DNA of 64,000 nucleotides from Astropecten irregularis. Its lineage: Eukaryota > Echinodermata > Asteroidea > Paxillosida > Astropectinidae. The DNA lies in assembly GCA_963971285.1 (NCBI GenBank), contig OZ020255.1:11490931-11554930 (forward strand), read 5' to 3'. Below are positions 55,313 to 64,000 of this stretch, piece by piece (the first letter of the stretch is position 1; each line of letters opens with the position of its first letter). Position numbers and translations under genes: made by a program. Below the pieces are notes generated by a model, which worked only from the letters and a program-made list of their open reading frames with translations, was not told the origin of the DNA and did not search any database.

Positions 55313-55442
55313 GCCCTTTCGAAGAATGGCGGACACAATAGGAGGGCTCAGTTTGGTTTGGGTCAAATCCTTTGTGTTTGACTAAAAATACCCACTTCAA
55401 ACAGTGCCCTCCTATTGTGTCCGCCATACTTCGAAAAGGCTA
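55313..55442. mobile_element. Short hairpin element S
   Basis: Ends AGCCCTTTCGAAGAATGGCG and CGCCATACTTCGAAAAGGCT; arms of about 35 bp (GGACACAATAGGAGGGC). Confidence 0.8.
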
Positions 55443-55670
55443 ATGAGGAGTCTACGTACAGTAGTACCAAGTATTGGTGGTGAATGATAAGGATGTGATG
55501 TTATGAGATGTAAAACTGACACTGCAATTGGCAAAGTGATGATTGATCCACAACGAGTCTCTTGCAAATCAAGTTTGATTTATGCTTGGTACACATGAGC
55601 CAATTCCATTTGCATTTGCACATACTGAAGTTTGCATTCTCCACGCCAAATGTATTGTTTCTCCAAAAAA

Positions 55671-55926
55671 GTCTATTCACTGATCCGACGGCGTGACCAT
55701 GGAGGTAGGAAACACCCGCCATTACTTCAGTGTCTCCGCCCGTATTTTGTCCCGCAAAAAAAAAAGAATTTATGTCTGCCACACTCTATACTGCAGGGTG
55801 TACTTCCCCTAATCATGGGACATGCACCCTGCAATTATATAGAGCGTACATTCTTTTGTTGCTGGACAAAAGGCAGGCGGACAGTAATGCCGGACACTAT
55901 ATCGTGCCATCGGATCAGTCTATACA
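55671..55926. mobile_element. Foldback element D, copy 2
   Basis: Starts CACTGATCCGACGGCGTGAC and ends CCATCGGATCAGTCTATACA. Same order of inner motifs as copy 1, with a longer A run and small deletions in the right arm. Confidence 0.85.
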
Positions 55927-56010
55927 CTGGCTTCATTGTGCTGCCATCTTTTCAGTATTCAGAGAATTTTTTCAGAGAATTTTAGAAAGTTTGATATGTA
56001 TGAGAGGTCA

Positions 56011-56158
56011 GGGGTCGATTTCACTAAAATGACCCCATTTTTGCGATCATCGCTATCACACTTGATATGAGATGGCAACTTAACGATCGATTCTCCGTTT
56101 AGCGATGGATTTGGGCTTTAATAGTGATGATCGCAAAGTGTTAGTGAAATCGTCCCCA
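56011..56158. mobile_element. Foldback element G, copy 2
   Basis: Ends GGGGTCGATTTCACTAAAAT and GTTAGTGAAATCGTCCCC; core GATTCTCCGTTTAGCGATGG. Confidence 0.83.
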
Positions 56159-56360
56159 GGCCCTGACTCCATGGCTTTTCTTCATATAGTAAGCGTAGAA
56201 TCAGTGCTTACCGTGGTAAACACTTCCGTGCTTACCAGATCCTATTTTATGAATTAGGGAAGAATCTTCAGTATAACTATATAAAAGGTTTCCTTGCTTA
56301 CTGGGCTGGCTTAGAAATGGAGATTATAAGTGCAGAATTCTGCCATGAAATTGGGCCCAA
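56159..56360. mobile_element. Foldback element F, diverged copy abutting element G
   Basis: Left end GGCCCTGACTCCATGGCTTT, right end TGCCATGAAATTGGGCCC, with AGTGCTTACCGTGGTAA inside. It follows the G element directly. Confidence 0.7.
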
Positions 56361-56439
56361 CTTCTGATTTTAGAGTCCAAGCAGTACCTCAAGATCAACT
56401 TGCAAAAGGCTCTTATCAAACTTAGGGAATGGTTTGGAA

Positions 56440-56665
56440 AGTGAACAAAGAAAAATTGACTGGAGCGGGATTCGAACCGGCGACCTCCTGAATACCGTAC
56501 CGGTGCTCCGTCTACCAACTGAGCCATCCAGCCCTACGTTGGCGTTGTCCCAAATAGTCAATTATCTTTGTTCGTTTGGCAGTCAGAAGCCATGAAACCA
56601 CGCACACACCGCCATATCCCAGGGATCATTTCACTGATACACACAGCAATGCTGCAACCTGAGAA
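56440..56665 (-). mobile_element. tRNA-derived SINE-1 in cyclase upstream DNA
   Basis: On the minus strand: body GGCGGTGTGTGCGTGGTTTC, A box TGGCTCAGTTGGTAGACGG, B box GGTTCGAATCCCGCTCCAGT, tail TCAATTTTTCTTTGTTCAC. Confidence 0.85.
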
Positions 56666-57553
56666 TCGGGAATGGTTTGTTAGTTCTGTGCTGGTATGCA
56701 GTTAAAGACAAAATACAACCTTGATTGCTTCATGTGTGTTCGTGTGACACCACATCAACAATGACAACTTCACAACTTTCACGAAAATGCCAAATTTTCA
56801 TGAGAGCAATTTCGATTTCAAGCAGTTTTAGTAACCACCGCAAAGTGCAATAATTGTAGGACACCATGTTATCCAACAAGGAGTGTAACGGCTGCCCTCC
56901 TAAGCACATAGAATTGTCCACCAAAAATTAACTTATTGGTTACCAACCACAGCTTAATGTGATGTGTATTGCTTGTCATTGGTACTCAGCATTTTTCCTC
57001 TCTGGTTTTTATTCCTTAGACCTGATCATTCACTAAGCATTTCTTCATTTTGTTCCCATATGCGATGAAAATTTTTTGACAAAAATGAATTAAATTTTCC
57101 TTTCCTTCTGATTGTTTAAACTTTTATGAACCTTTCACTACATCTGTCTTTCCAATTCATCTTTTTGCAAACAAAATTGTATGATGATCTTTAACTGCAC
57201 AGGTATGAAAGTGCACGTAATGCAGGTTAGGAACTTTGGTGTTTTAAGTATACCCACATCATGGACTTGATTTCATGCAGATTGGTATCAAATCCAACAA
57301 AATATCTGAAAAAATCATATAAAGACATAAATGTATTTTGGATTTTTTTATAAATATATACCTGTATACATTTTTCAAAATTGTAGAATAGTTTCATACT
57401 TGGTTTGTGGCTCTGTTTGGTTCTGCAGCAGTTCATAAACAAAGCCACTTGTGGCTTTCAAAGCCTGCCACAATGTGTATGACCCACCACAACATAATGA
57501 GGAATGTATTCCTCTTTTCTTGCTTTAATACTTTCAAATGTATGAACATGTAA

Positions 57554-58033
57554 GGTTGCACCCAAGTAAATAAACTCCCATAGACAACAGTGATAAATCA
57601 TCAAACTTCAAAAATCATTTAAAAATATACAGAACTCTCACAGCTGTTCAAGTTACACAGAAAAATGATGACCAACATGTCACCTTTCATTTTCTTTTCA
57701 ATTTATGGTAGGGTGACCATTGAATTTTTGAGATATACTCATTCTCAGCTGAACACCCCTAAAACAAGGTATGGATCACTCCAGTCAAAGAAGCCATTTT
57801 CAAAAAAACATCCCTCTGCAAAGCGGCTGAAATAGACCCACTTTCTCACCCAATTGCATCAAAAATGGTCACAAATGGAAGCCCAGAGTCCAGGCAGGAG
57901 GTCCAGTGCCATATTTCTTCAATCCTTCATTTTCATAGCTCTCACAACTCTCTTATTTAAAATATATTGAGTGCTTAACTTTTATTAATGAGCTCGGCGG
58001 ACGGATTTTGGCCCTATTTACTTGGGTGCACCC
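57554..58033 (+). mobile_element. Element W, copy 1 (480 bp, identical to copy 2)
   Basis: Starts GGTTGCACCCAAGTAAATA and ends TATTTACTTGGGTGCACCC, so it has its own inverted tips. By eye every base equals 58854-59333. Left flank GTAA (57550-57553), right flank TATA (58034-58037). No coding capacity beyond short chance frames. Confidence 0.93.
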
Positions 58034-58853
58034 TATAAGAGCAGATAGTGTCCATATTTTGACACCATACCACACTGAGGGGAAGCAGAATATTCCAAAG
58101 GTCACTTATTTGAAAAGAAAATTGAAAAATATTGCTCCTCTGCGAAATGGCAGGGGTTCGCATCTGGGGTGGCGGCCATGTTTTTTGTACAGTTGTATAT
58201 TGGAAAGCATATAGCTTATTAACATGCTAAGATTTTGAACATGAGAATTCTCCATTCCACAGCACCAAATCTGGTGTAAATCCTCTCTGTTACACAACTT
58301 TCTTGCTTCATGTGTTCATCTGGGATCATTTTGCAGTGGACATAGCCACTTTGGGGTCCCACTTTGGGGGTGGATAAAGGATGGAAGGGGGGGGGGGGGC
58401 TTGTCAAAGATTTTGAGGACACACACTCATTTAATGCACAAGGTGATCTCTTTTAGACAGCCTAGTAGTGAAATACATGTATGAAGTAACACACCCTAGG
58501 TGTACTACAGTCCAAGATTATTTCCACCCACAGAAAATATCAAAACTACAGAAAAAACACACCATTTTCTGTGCATTACATACCATGTTTTGATTCCATC
58601 CAATTGCCTTACACATGTACCCTGTGTTTACTTTGTGCAGTCGTTGACACTTCTGACAAAATGTTTACTCCATTGTGCTTTTTTTAAATAAAACACTGAA
58701 AACCCAGAGATACAACATGCCAAAAGCCTGTTTTTCATGTCATTTCCAGTTTTATGTCTTTTTGGAGCCTGTTATAGAGAGACAGCAGCAAAAAAAACAC
58801 ATTTTTACATATCACCATCCAAAACAAAATGGACGCCACCATTCTGCACTATA
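58034..58853. other. 820-bp spacer between the two W copies
   Basis: Bounded by TATA on both sides. It has no clear ORF, no tRNA-like primer site after copy 1 and no purine tract before copy 2, so it does not look like an LTR-element interior. Contains a 13-nt G run near 58388. Confidence 0.6.
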
Positions 58854-59333
58854 GGTTGCACCCAAGTAAATAAACTCCCATAGACAACAGTGATAAATCA
58901 TCAAACTTCAAAAATCATTTAAAAATATACAGAACTCTCACAGCTGTTCAAGTTACACAGAAAAATGATGACCAACATGTCACCTTTCATTTTCTTTTCA
59001 ATTTATGGTAGGGTGACCATTGAATTTTTGAGATATACTCATTCTCAGCTGAACACCCCTAAAACAAGGTATGGATCACTCCAGTCAAAGAAGCCATTTT
59101 CAAAAAAACATCCCTCTGCAAAGCGGCTGAAATAGACCCACTTTCTCACCCAATTGCATCAAAAATGGTCACAAATGGAAGCCCAGAGTCCAGGCAGGAG
59201 GTCCAGTGCCATATTTCTTCAATCCTTCATTTTCATAGCTCTCACAACTCTCTTATTTAAAATATATTGAGTGCTTAACTTTTATTAATGAGCTCGGCGG
59301 ACGGATTTTGGCCCTATTTACTTGGGTGCACCC
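58854..59333 (+). mobile_element. Element W, copy 2 (480 bp, identical to copy 1)
   Basis: Same orientation as copy 1, exactly 1300 bp away. Left flank TATA (58850-58853), right flank GTAA (59334-59337), i.e. the flanks of copy 1 in reverse order. Confidence 0.93.
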
Positions 59334-60326
59334 GTAAGCCATTGTGATGACTTTGTTTATTTGCAGGCAAGAAGGACCAGTGCTGGGATTTTTATCCGGT
59401 TAAAGGTTAACCGACCCGGATTTAATTATCTGGTTACAATTTTTCACTAACCATTAAACCAAAACTGAAAGGAATAAAAAGGGACGAACCTTTGAGCTCA
59501 TGCTCAACAACCCAAAAAGTGTAACTGTAGAATTTCAGTCAGTTGTTTTGTCCATTTTGCCAAGTAGTAGAAACACGCTTTTCATATACATGATGTAAAA
59601 GAAACATTGTGTACTTGATCTAAATGCTTGATCTAAAGAATAATGTTATAAAAAGCATTCTGATCACATTCTGATCACAGCGACGATCACATAGGTTAAC
59701 CGTTAACCTGATTTTTGTTTTTTGCAATCAGTAACTGGATATGAAATTACCCGATTTTGCCCAGCACTAAAAAGGACATTGTTTGTCAGAAGGAGCAATT
59801 TTGACAGTAAAGATTTCAGTGTATCTTCTGAAAAGCTTCTTAAGTCCTTACTGATTTTTTGACTAAACAAAAAAAAAACATTTTGGAATGAAGTCTTTTG
59901 CAAAAGACTCTTCTCCCTGCCACACGTTCCTGCAATTTCAAGCAGTAAAAAAAAAAAATCCACTCGACCCCCTCCTGTCTCACGTACGTCCACCGTGCAG
60001 ACCTCCGAATCATACCAATTACCCAGTCATAATACGAATCCCCTACTTTAGTTAATACCACCCATTTAAAAAAAAAAAAAAAAACAGAACGAAAAAGGTC
60101 TTGTGATTCTTTGGTGCCAAAAGTGCAGACGTGGACATCCATACGAACCGGCGACAAATCAATTAGGACAACTGCATTCAGAGAGCGAACTCAGAAAGGA
60201 AACTCTTTCTTAACAGGCGTAATACAGTCGCAGGCACTTTTGATGGCAAAGGGGATATTCTTGAGTAAATTGCGTAGCTGGAATTGGGCTGGACTGTGCT
60301 GAGCGGATATTTGCCTACAGGAGGGC

Positions 60327-60351
60327 GGGGGGGGGGGGGGGGGGGGGGGGG
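60327..60351 (+). repeat. Run of 25 guanines
   Basis: Uninterrupted G run as assembled. Its length is suspect because homopolymers are error-prone in sequencing. Confidence 0.8.
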
Positions 60352-61170
60352 TTGGTTAAAGGTTAGCAGTCTGCAAAATGTGTCTGGAATTGTGATTGGA
60401 AAATCAAGGGGAAAGCTAATAGTGAATCCTCAAAATAACTCAATCTTTGGTGAGTGTGTGTGTGTGCTGGATTGGAAAGCGCCATTCATCAATTCATGAC
60501 AATTCCCCAAAATGTAGACAAAAAGTTTTACTACTCTCACAAGCACAAGTTGTAAGGGATAGCTCTGGCACCTTACGAAGTGGTTCCAGACCTACTGGAG
60601 ACAGGGCCATGGCTGTAGCCAACTCCTCTCAGATGGGGAGAGCAGTTTCACAATCCACTAAAGAGAGCATATACGATTTGCAAAGATATGCGTTTTGGCT
60701 GAATTTGGTACTTTAAACAAAAGTGAAGGTATTAAACATCCTTACAGACATTGTTTCATGTACCTTTTTACGCTTTGTTCATCTGGATAGCAGAAATACG
60801 GCCGAAATAATCCTGCCCCCCTCCGAATCCTTCACAGTTACACCACGCTTTCGCAAATGCTCAAAAATCGTTTTTAAAGACACTGAATCTTGATTTCCTT
60901 GAAAAACCCAGCATCTGATGAATCAAGCTTTCCCATGGTGACCGTTTGCACTGTTTACGAACTGTTGAGTCCATTTTCTGTCTCAAACTCTTTAATTTAT
61001 TTTTGGAGGCCTTGCAAATCCTGTACGCTGCCTTTGATAATCAAATATGATTGAGGGAATCGGAGATACACAGAAAATTATGTGCTTATGAGATCCTATT
61101 TCATGGATTAGCAAGGAATTTTTGGAAGGAAGATTTGAGGCTTTGCATGGTGACAATGGTGACATCATCA

Positions 61171-61317
61171 GGGGCCGATTTCATAAAGCTCTGCGACGCG
61201 TCGCAACTCGATTTGCTACGCGTCCTAGCTGTGACGCGTCGCATCTATGCGGTGAGTCCATAGAGAAAGGATGCGTCTTAACTCTGCGACGCGTCGTAAG
61301 TTTTATAAAATCGGCCT
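61171..61317. mobile_element. Foldback element K with TCAG flanks
   Basis: Ends GGGGCCGATTTCATAAAGCT and TTTTATAAAATCGGCC. The arms are rich in GACGCGTCGC. TCAG precedes and follows, a possible 4-bp target duplication. It interrupts a dispersed repeat that carries a hammerhead-like core. Confidence 0.8.
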
Positions 61318-61330
61318 CAGGTCATCGTCA

Positions 61331-61440
61331 GGTCTCCTGATGATGACTAGAGCAGGCTAGTTGAAACATTGAGACCTTACAAGACTATGCAATGAAATAA
61401 CAAGTGCGAAAGTACGAACGAATATTACATGGTGTTTCCA
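61331..61440 (+). repeat. Dispersed repeat with hammerhead-like core, copy 2
   Basis: GGTCTC (61331-61336) can pair with GAGACC (61371-61376). Between them are CTGATGA, one T, stem GACTAG/CTAGTT, and GAAAC. The 5' part of the repeat (TTTGAGGCTTTGCATGGTGA, about 61131) is separated from it by foldback K. Confidence 0.62.
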
Positions 61441-61477
61441 CAAAACTTTACGTATTATAAGAAGAATTACATGTAAG

Positions 61478-61584
61478 TCGGTTTTTCGCTATTTTTTTGT
61501 GACTCAGATGTCCGATTGAGCTCTGATTTTCACAGGTTTCCTTTCACAGGTGACCTTTACCAATCCTATATAAATACCTTTAAC
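61478..61584 (+). repeat. Fragment of the MITE-A variant right half
   Basis: Contains GACTCAGATGTCCGATTGAG and GTGACCTTTACCAAT, ending AAATACCTTTAA. Confidence 0.55.
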
Positions 61585-62130
61585 AGATGATGTATTTTGA
61601 AAACTAAGTGATTGGAATGGATGTTCTCTTCATCCCAAACCAATCCTTCACTCATCTTCTACCTGTCGCAGGGCATCTGGCAATTAAACGATTTCAGCAG
61701 ACTGGCGAAAAAAAAACCACCTTCCCACTCCCAGCTACCCTACCACACACAGACCCATATTGTCCCTGGTAAGGTTACAACAACACACACAGTGCATGTA
61801 TACGAGCTGCATCCGACGCCCAGGAATTTTTTTTGCGAATTTGTTCAATTTTTTTTTAATAACACGCCGTAATTGAAACTGTGCTTACCACCGTGTTGAC
61901 ACGGGTTTACTGTTTCGCTGACTGATGGAGGTGCAAACACATGGGGATGTAATGGAGTGCTCGATATCTAGGACTTTAAGACTGTATCGAGTGTCTTGGG
62001 AGAAGAGTGTGGTCGGAAGTTGATGCATTATGCACTGAGGACTGGATCAATAAGTCTGACAGCTGAAGTTGATCTTTAGGTGGCTTGTTGAGAGGGAGGG
62101 GGCGAAAATCCCCAGAATTGGGTGTTGAAG

Positions 62131-62487
62131 TTAATATCATACTTTGGTTTTTGTCAAAGAAATACAGATTCATGGGCACAAATACCAAGACAGATACAGT
62201 ATAAACAGTAATCTGTGAACATTTCAGTCCCATACGTTGCTCACTTTTTGAGAAAACAGTGAAAAACGGCCACAGTCTTTTCTCTTTTATTTTTGATCTT
62301 TAAAAGATCAAAAATAATTTTGGTCACTGGTTTTACTCTTTTGTGAACAGGTACAGCATTTCAGGCAGAAAAACTTGAATGGTATGTTTCTACCATCACC
62401 ATCTTTATACCCTGTATTATTAAGTTATAGGTAAATCTGTGAAAATATCTGTTTCGGTATGCTACCAAAGTATGATACAACCTTTAA
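62131..62487 (-). mobile_element. MITE-A copy near the right edge
   Basis: Left end TTAATATCATACTTTGG (terminus slightly eroded), right end GTATGATACAACCTTTAA, full core. Confidence 0.82.
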
Positions 62488-63377
62488 TCAAAGGAACAAG
62501 ATCCCTTTCCCTCACCCACGCAACAGGGGGGAGGGAGGGGGGACACGGCATTCTGCAAATGCTATCAGGCCGTCACAAATACAAACAATGAGGATACCCT
62601 CGAATAAAATCCGATAATATGAAAAAAAAACCAGTGATCTCAATTTTCCTGTCTAAATGTAATTTACTTTGCAACTCGTGAAAATTACATAGACATGCAC
62701 TTCAGCATGTACCAAGGTTTTTTTCTTTTCTCTTGTCTTATTTTGCCACTGGCGCCCATATTCCGGGAGGATAATGTTACCGTTCAGAGTACATCACCGG
62801 TAATGCGCTGTCTCCCTTCAGCAGACAGTGTGCTGTCGGCAGCCGCATTTTACCAAACGATTTGACATGTTTTGCCCTCACGACAAGTTCGTTGTCTTCT
62901 CTCTCTTCTCTCGTTTCTTTTTAATAATAAATTTGTTTAGATGACTATAAATTGCAAGCCAGTTTACTAGGGCAATGATCATAAATGCATCTAGGAAACA
63001 TGCCCTCCGTAAATTGAATGTTTACGACGGGGTATTGCTCATCGTAGCCAGTTATTAACTTAGCCCCTGGGATAAAAAACTTACATTTATTGGCACGGTT
63101 CTGCAAAAAAAAAGGGCCGATAATATTTCACTGCCTTGCAGAGGCATTGCCGTGGCAACTGGGGGAGGAAGGGGGGGGGGGGCGTGGAGGGAATTTGATC
63201 ATTTTCTGCGGAGGCTGTAATTCATCCCACAAATATGACAAATAAATGGGCCGTTTTATAGCAATGTACTAAGGCCAGACAGGAAAATATTGAACGTTTA
63301 TATCGTGGGGGGTGGCTGGGGCCGATAATATTCCCATGGCCTCCGCAATATAAATTTGATCAAGGTACGTTCAACAG

Positions 63378-63394
63378 CCCCCCCCCCCCCCCCC
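63378..63394 (+). repeat. Run of 17 cytosines
   Basis: Poly-C after TTCAACAG. Other G-rich stretches occur at 53160-53215, 58388-58400 and 63171-63183. Confidence 0.75.
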
Positions 63395-63649
63395 ATCGCC
63401 CAAATTTGCTTGTGAAATATTTCCTAAATAAATAATGCCTTAGCATCTTCTTCAATTTTGGAGGTACATTTTGTTTGTCCCACCTGGGTGACAACTGCCT
63501 CTGTCCTATAGGCCTACATTTTGAGTATCAAGTGCAAGATTGAACAAACAAAAATGTGGGCAACATTTTAGGCCAAACTTCAAGCTTTGCCTTTTTTACT
63601 TTGATAGTCTATACAGTTTAGGTGAGCAGCGGGAAACGGAAACTCGAAA

Positions 63650-63712
63650 ATCGAAAGAGCCCGCAAAGGGCACGTCCGTTTCATAGCGGAGCTGAGAAAA
63701 GAAGGATGATCA
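63650..63712 (+). repeat. Short dispersed repeat, copy 2
   Basis: GAAAGAGCCCGCAAAGGGCA and GAGAAAAGAAGGATGATCAT; partner of 43612-43672. Confidence 0.6.
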
Positions 63713-63850
63713 TGGGATTGAGAGAGATGGGGCCTATATTTTAAAGTGAAACCCAAAAATGAAATTTCGAACTTTACCATATAGTTTGACCAATTTAAAA
63801 AGTAAACAGTGTTCTGGTTATGTTTAATTTTAAAAAATTGGGCCACATCT

Positions 63851-63983
63851 GGGGCCAATTTCACTAACGCTTTGCGATCATCACTAAATGGAGAATCGAT
63901 CGCTACTTTGCGTAGCAATTTTCCATTTAGCGATGGATTTGGGCTTTTGCGATGATCGCAAAGCATTAGTTTAATTGGTCCCT
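63851..63983. mobile_element. Foldback element G, copy 3
   Basis: Ends GGGGCCAATTTCACTAACGC and CATTAGTTTAATTGGTCCC; core ATTTTCCATTTAGCGATGGA. Confidence 0.83.
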
Positions 63984-64000
63984 GGCCTATTTTTATTTAG

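Larger units (their letters stand above)
54275..64000. other. Intron or upstream DNA of the adenylyl cyclase gene
   Basis: No exon of the missing C1a or first membrane block is recognisable. The content is mobile-element DNA: back-to-back foldback elements (54537-55022 and 56011-56360), hairpins at 55313 and 55671, a SINE, the 480-bp direct repeat pair, a 25-nt G run, a hammerhead-like core at 61331 and a MITE-A copy at 62131. Confidence 0.6.

Noticed and set aside
57554-59333. LTR retrotransposon (480-bp LTRs with 820-bp interior)
   Set aside because: The repeats lack TG...CA ends, each has its own inverted tips, there is no primer-binding site or polypurine tract, and the inner flanks also match each other.
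60284-60499. Open frame with a polyglycine run
   Set aside because: Created by the G homopolymer; no homology or splice context.

Overview
The window looks like nuclear DNA of an intron-rich animal, most likely a marine invertebrate deuterostome such as an echinoderm (inference). It has four multi-exon genes with GT-AG introns, no prokaryotic gene organisation, tRNA-derived SINEs, a LINE fragment, and an unusually dense load of short inverted-repeat (foldback/MITE) elements. The taxon is not proven: no mitochondrial, rRNA or lineage-specific marker is present.

Layout. (1) 1-7155: no gene seen; repeats only. (2) 7156-29570, minus strand: a complete PAN2 gene, the catalytic scaffold subunit of the PAN2-PAN3 deadenylase. 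I could assemble 25 coding exons whose lengths sum to 3480 nt (1159 aa plus stop) with all phases agreeing. (3) 30693-34760, plus strand, head-to-head with PAN2: a complete SNF8/VPS22 gene (ESCRT-II), six exons, 246 aa. (4) 36921-38365, minus strand, convergent with SNF8: a two-exon gene for a 169-aa coiled-coil protein I do not recognise. (5) 38366-44531: intergenic and presumed 3'UTR, AT-rich. (6) 44532-54274, minus strand: the last 11 coding exons (553 aa) of a membrane adenylyl cyclase, closest by eye to types 5/6; its first half lies beyond the right edge. (7) 54275-64000: intron or upstream DNA of the cyclase, filled with mobile elements.

The genes are not an operon and share no pathway. 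PAN2 acts in mRNA deadenylation, SNF8 in endosomal sorting and the cyclase in cAMP signalling. PAN2 and SNF8 may share a bidirectional promoter (inference).

Most notable points: PAN2 carries a CCCH zinc finger of Nab2/ZC3H14-type spacing inside its inactive UCH domain; two 480-bp identical direct repeats have exchanged-looking 4-bp flanks; several foldback families with unrelated cores share one terminal motif and abut end to end; hammerhead-ribozyme-like cores lie in dispersed repeats; a MITE family has hexanucleotide arrays at its termini; and repeats crowd PAN2 5' splice sites, including a tandem repeat that copies a splice donor. All exon calls come from reading translation and splice motifs by eye; no alignment was run.
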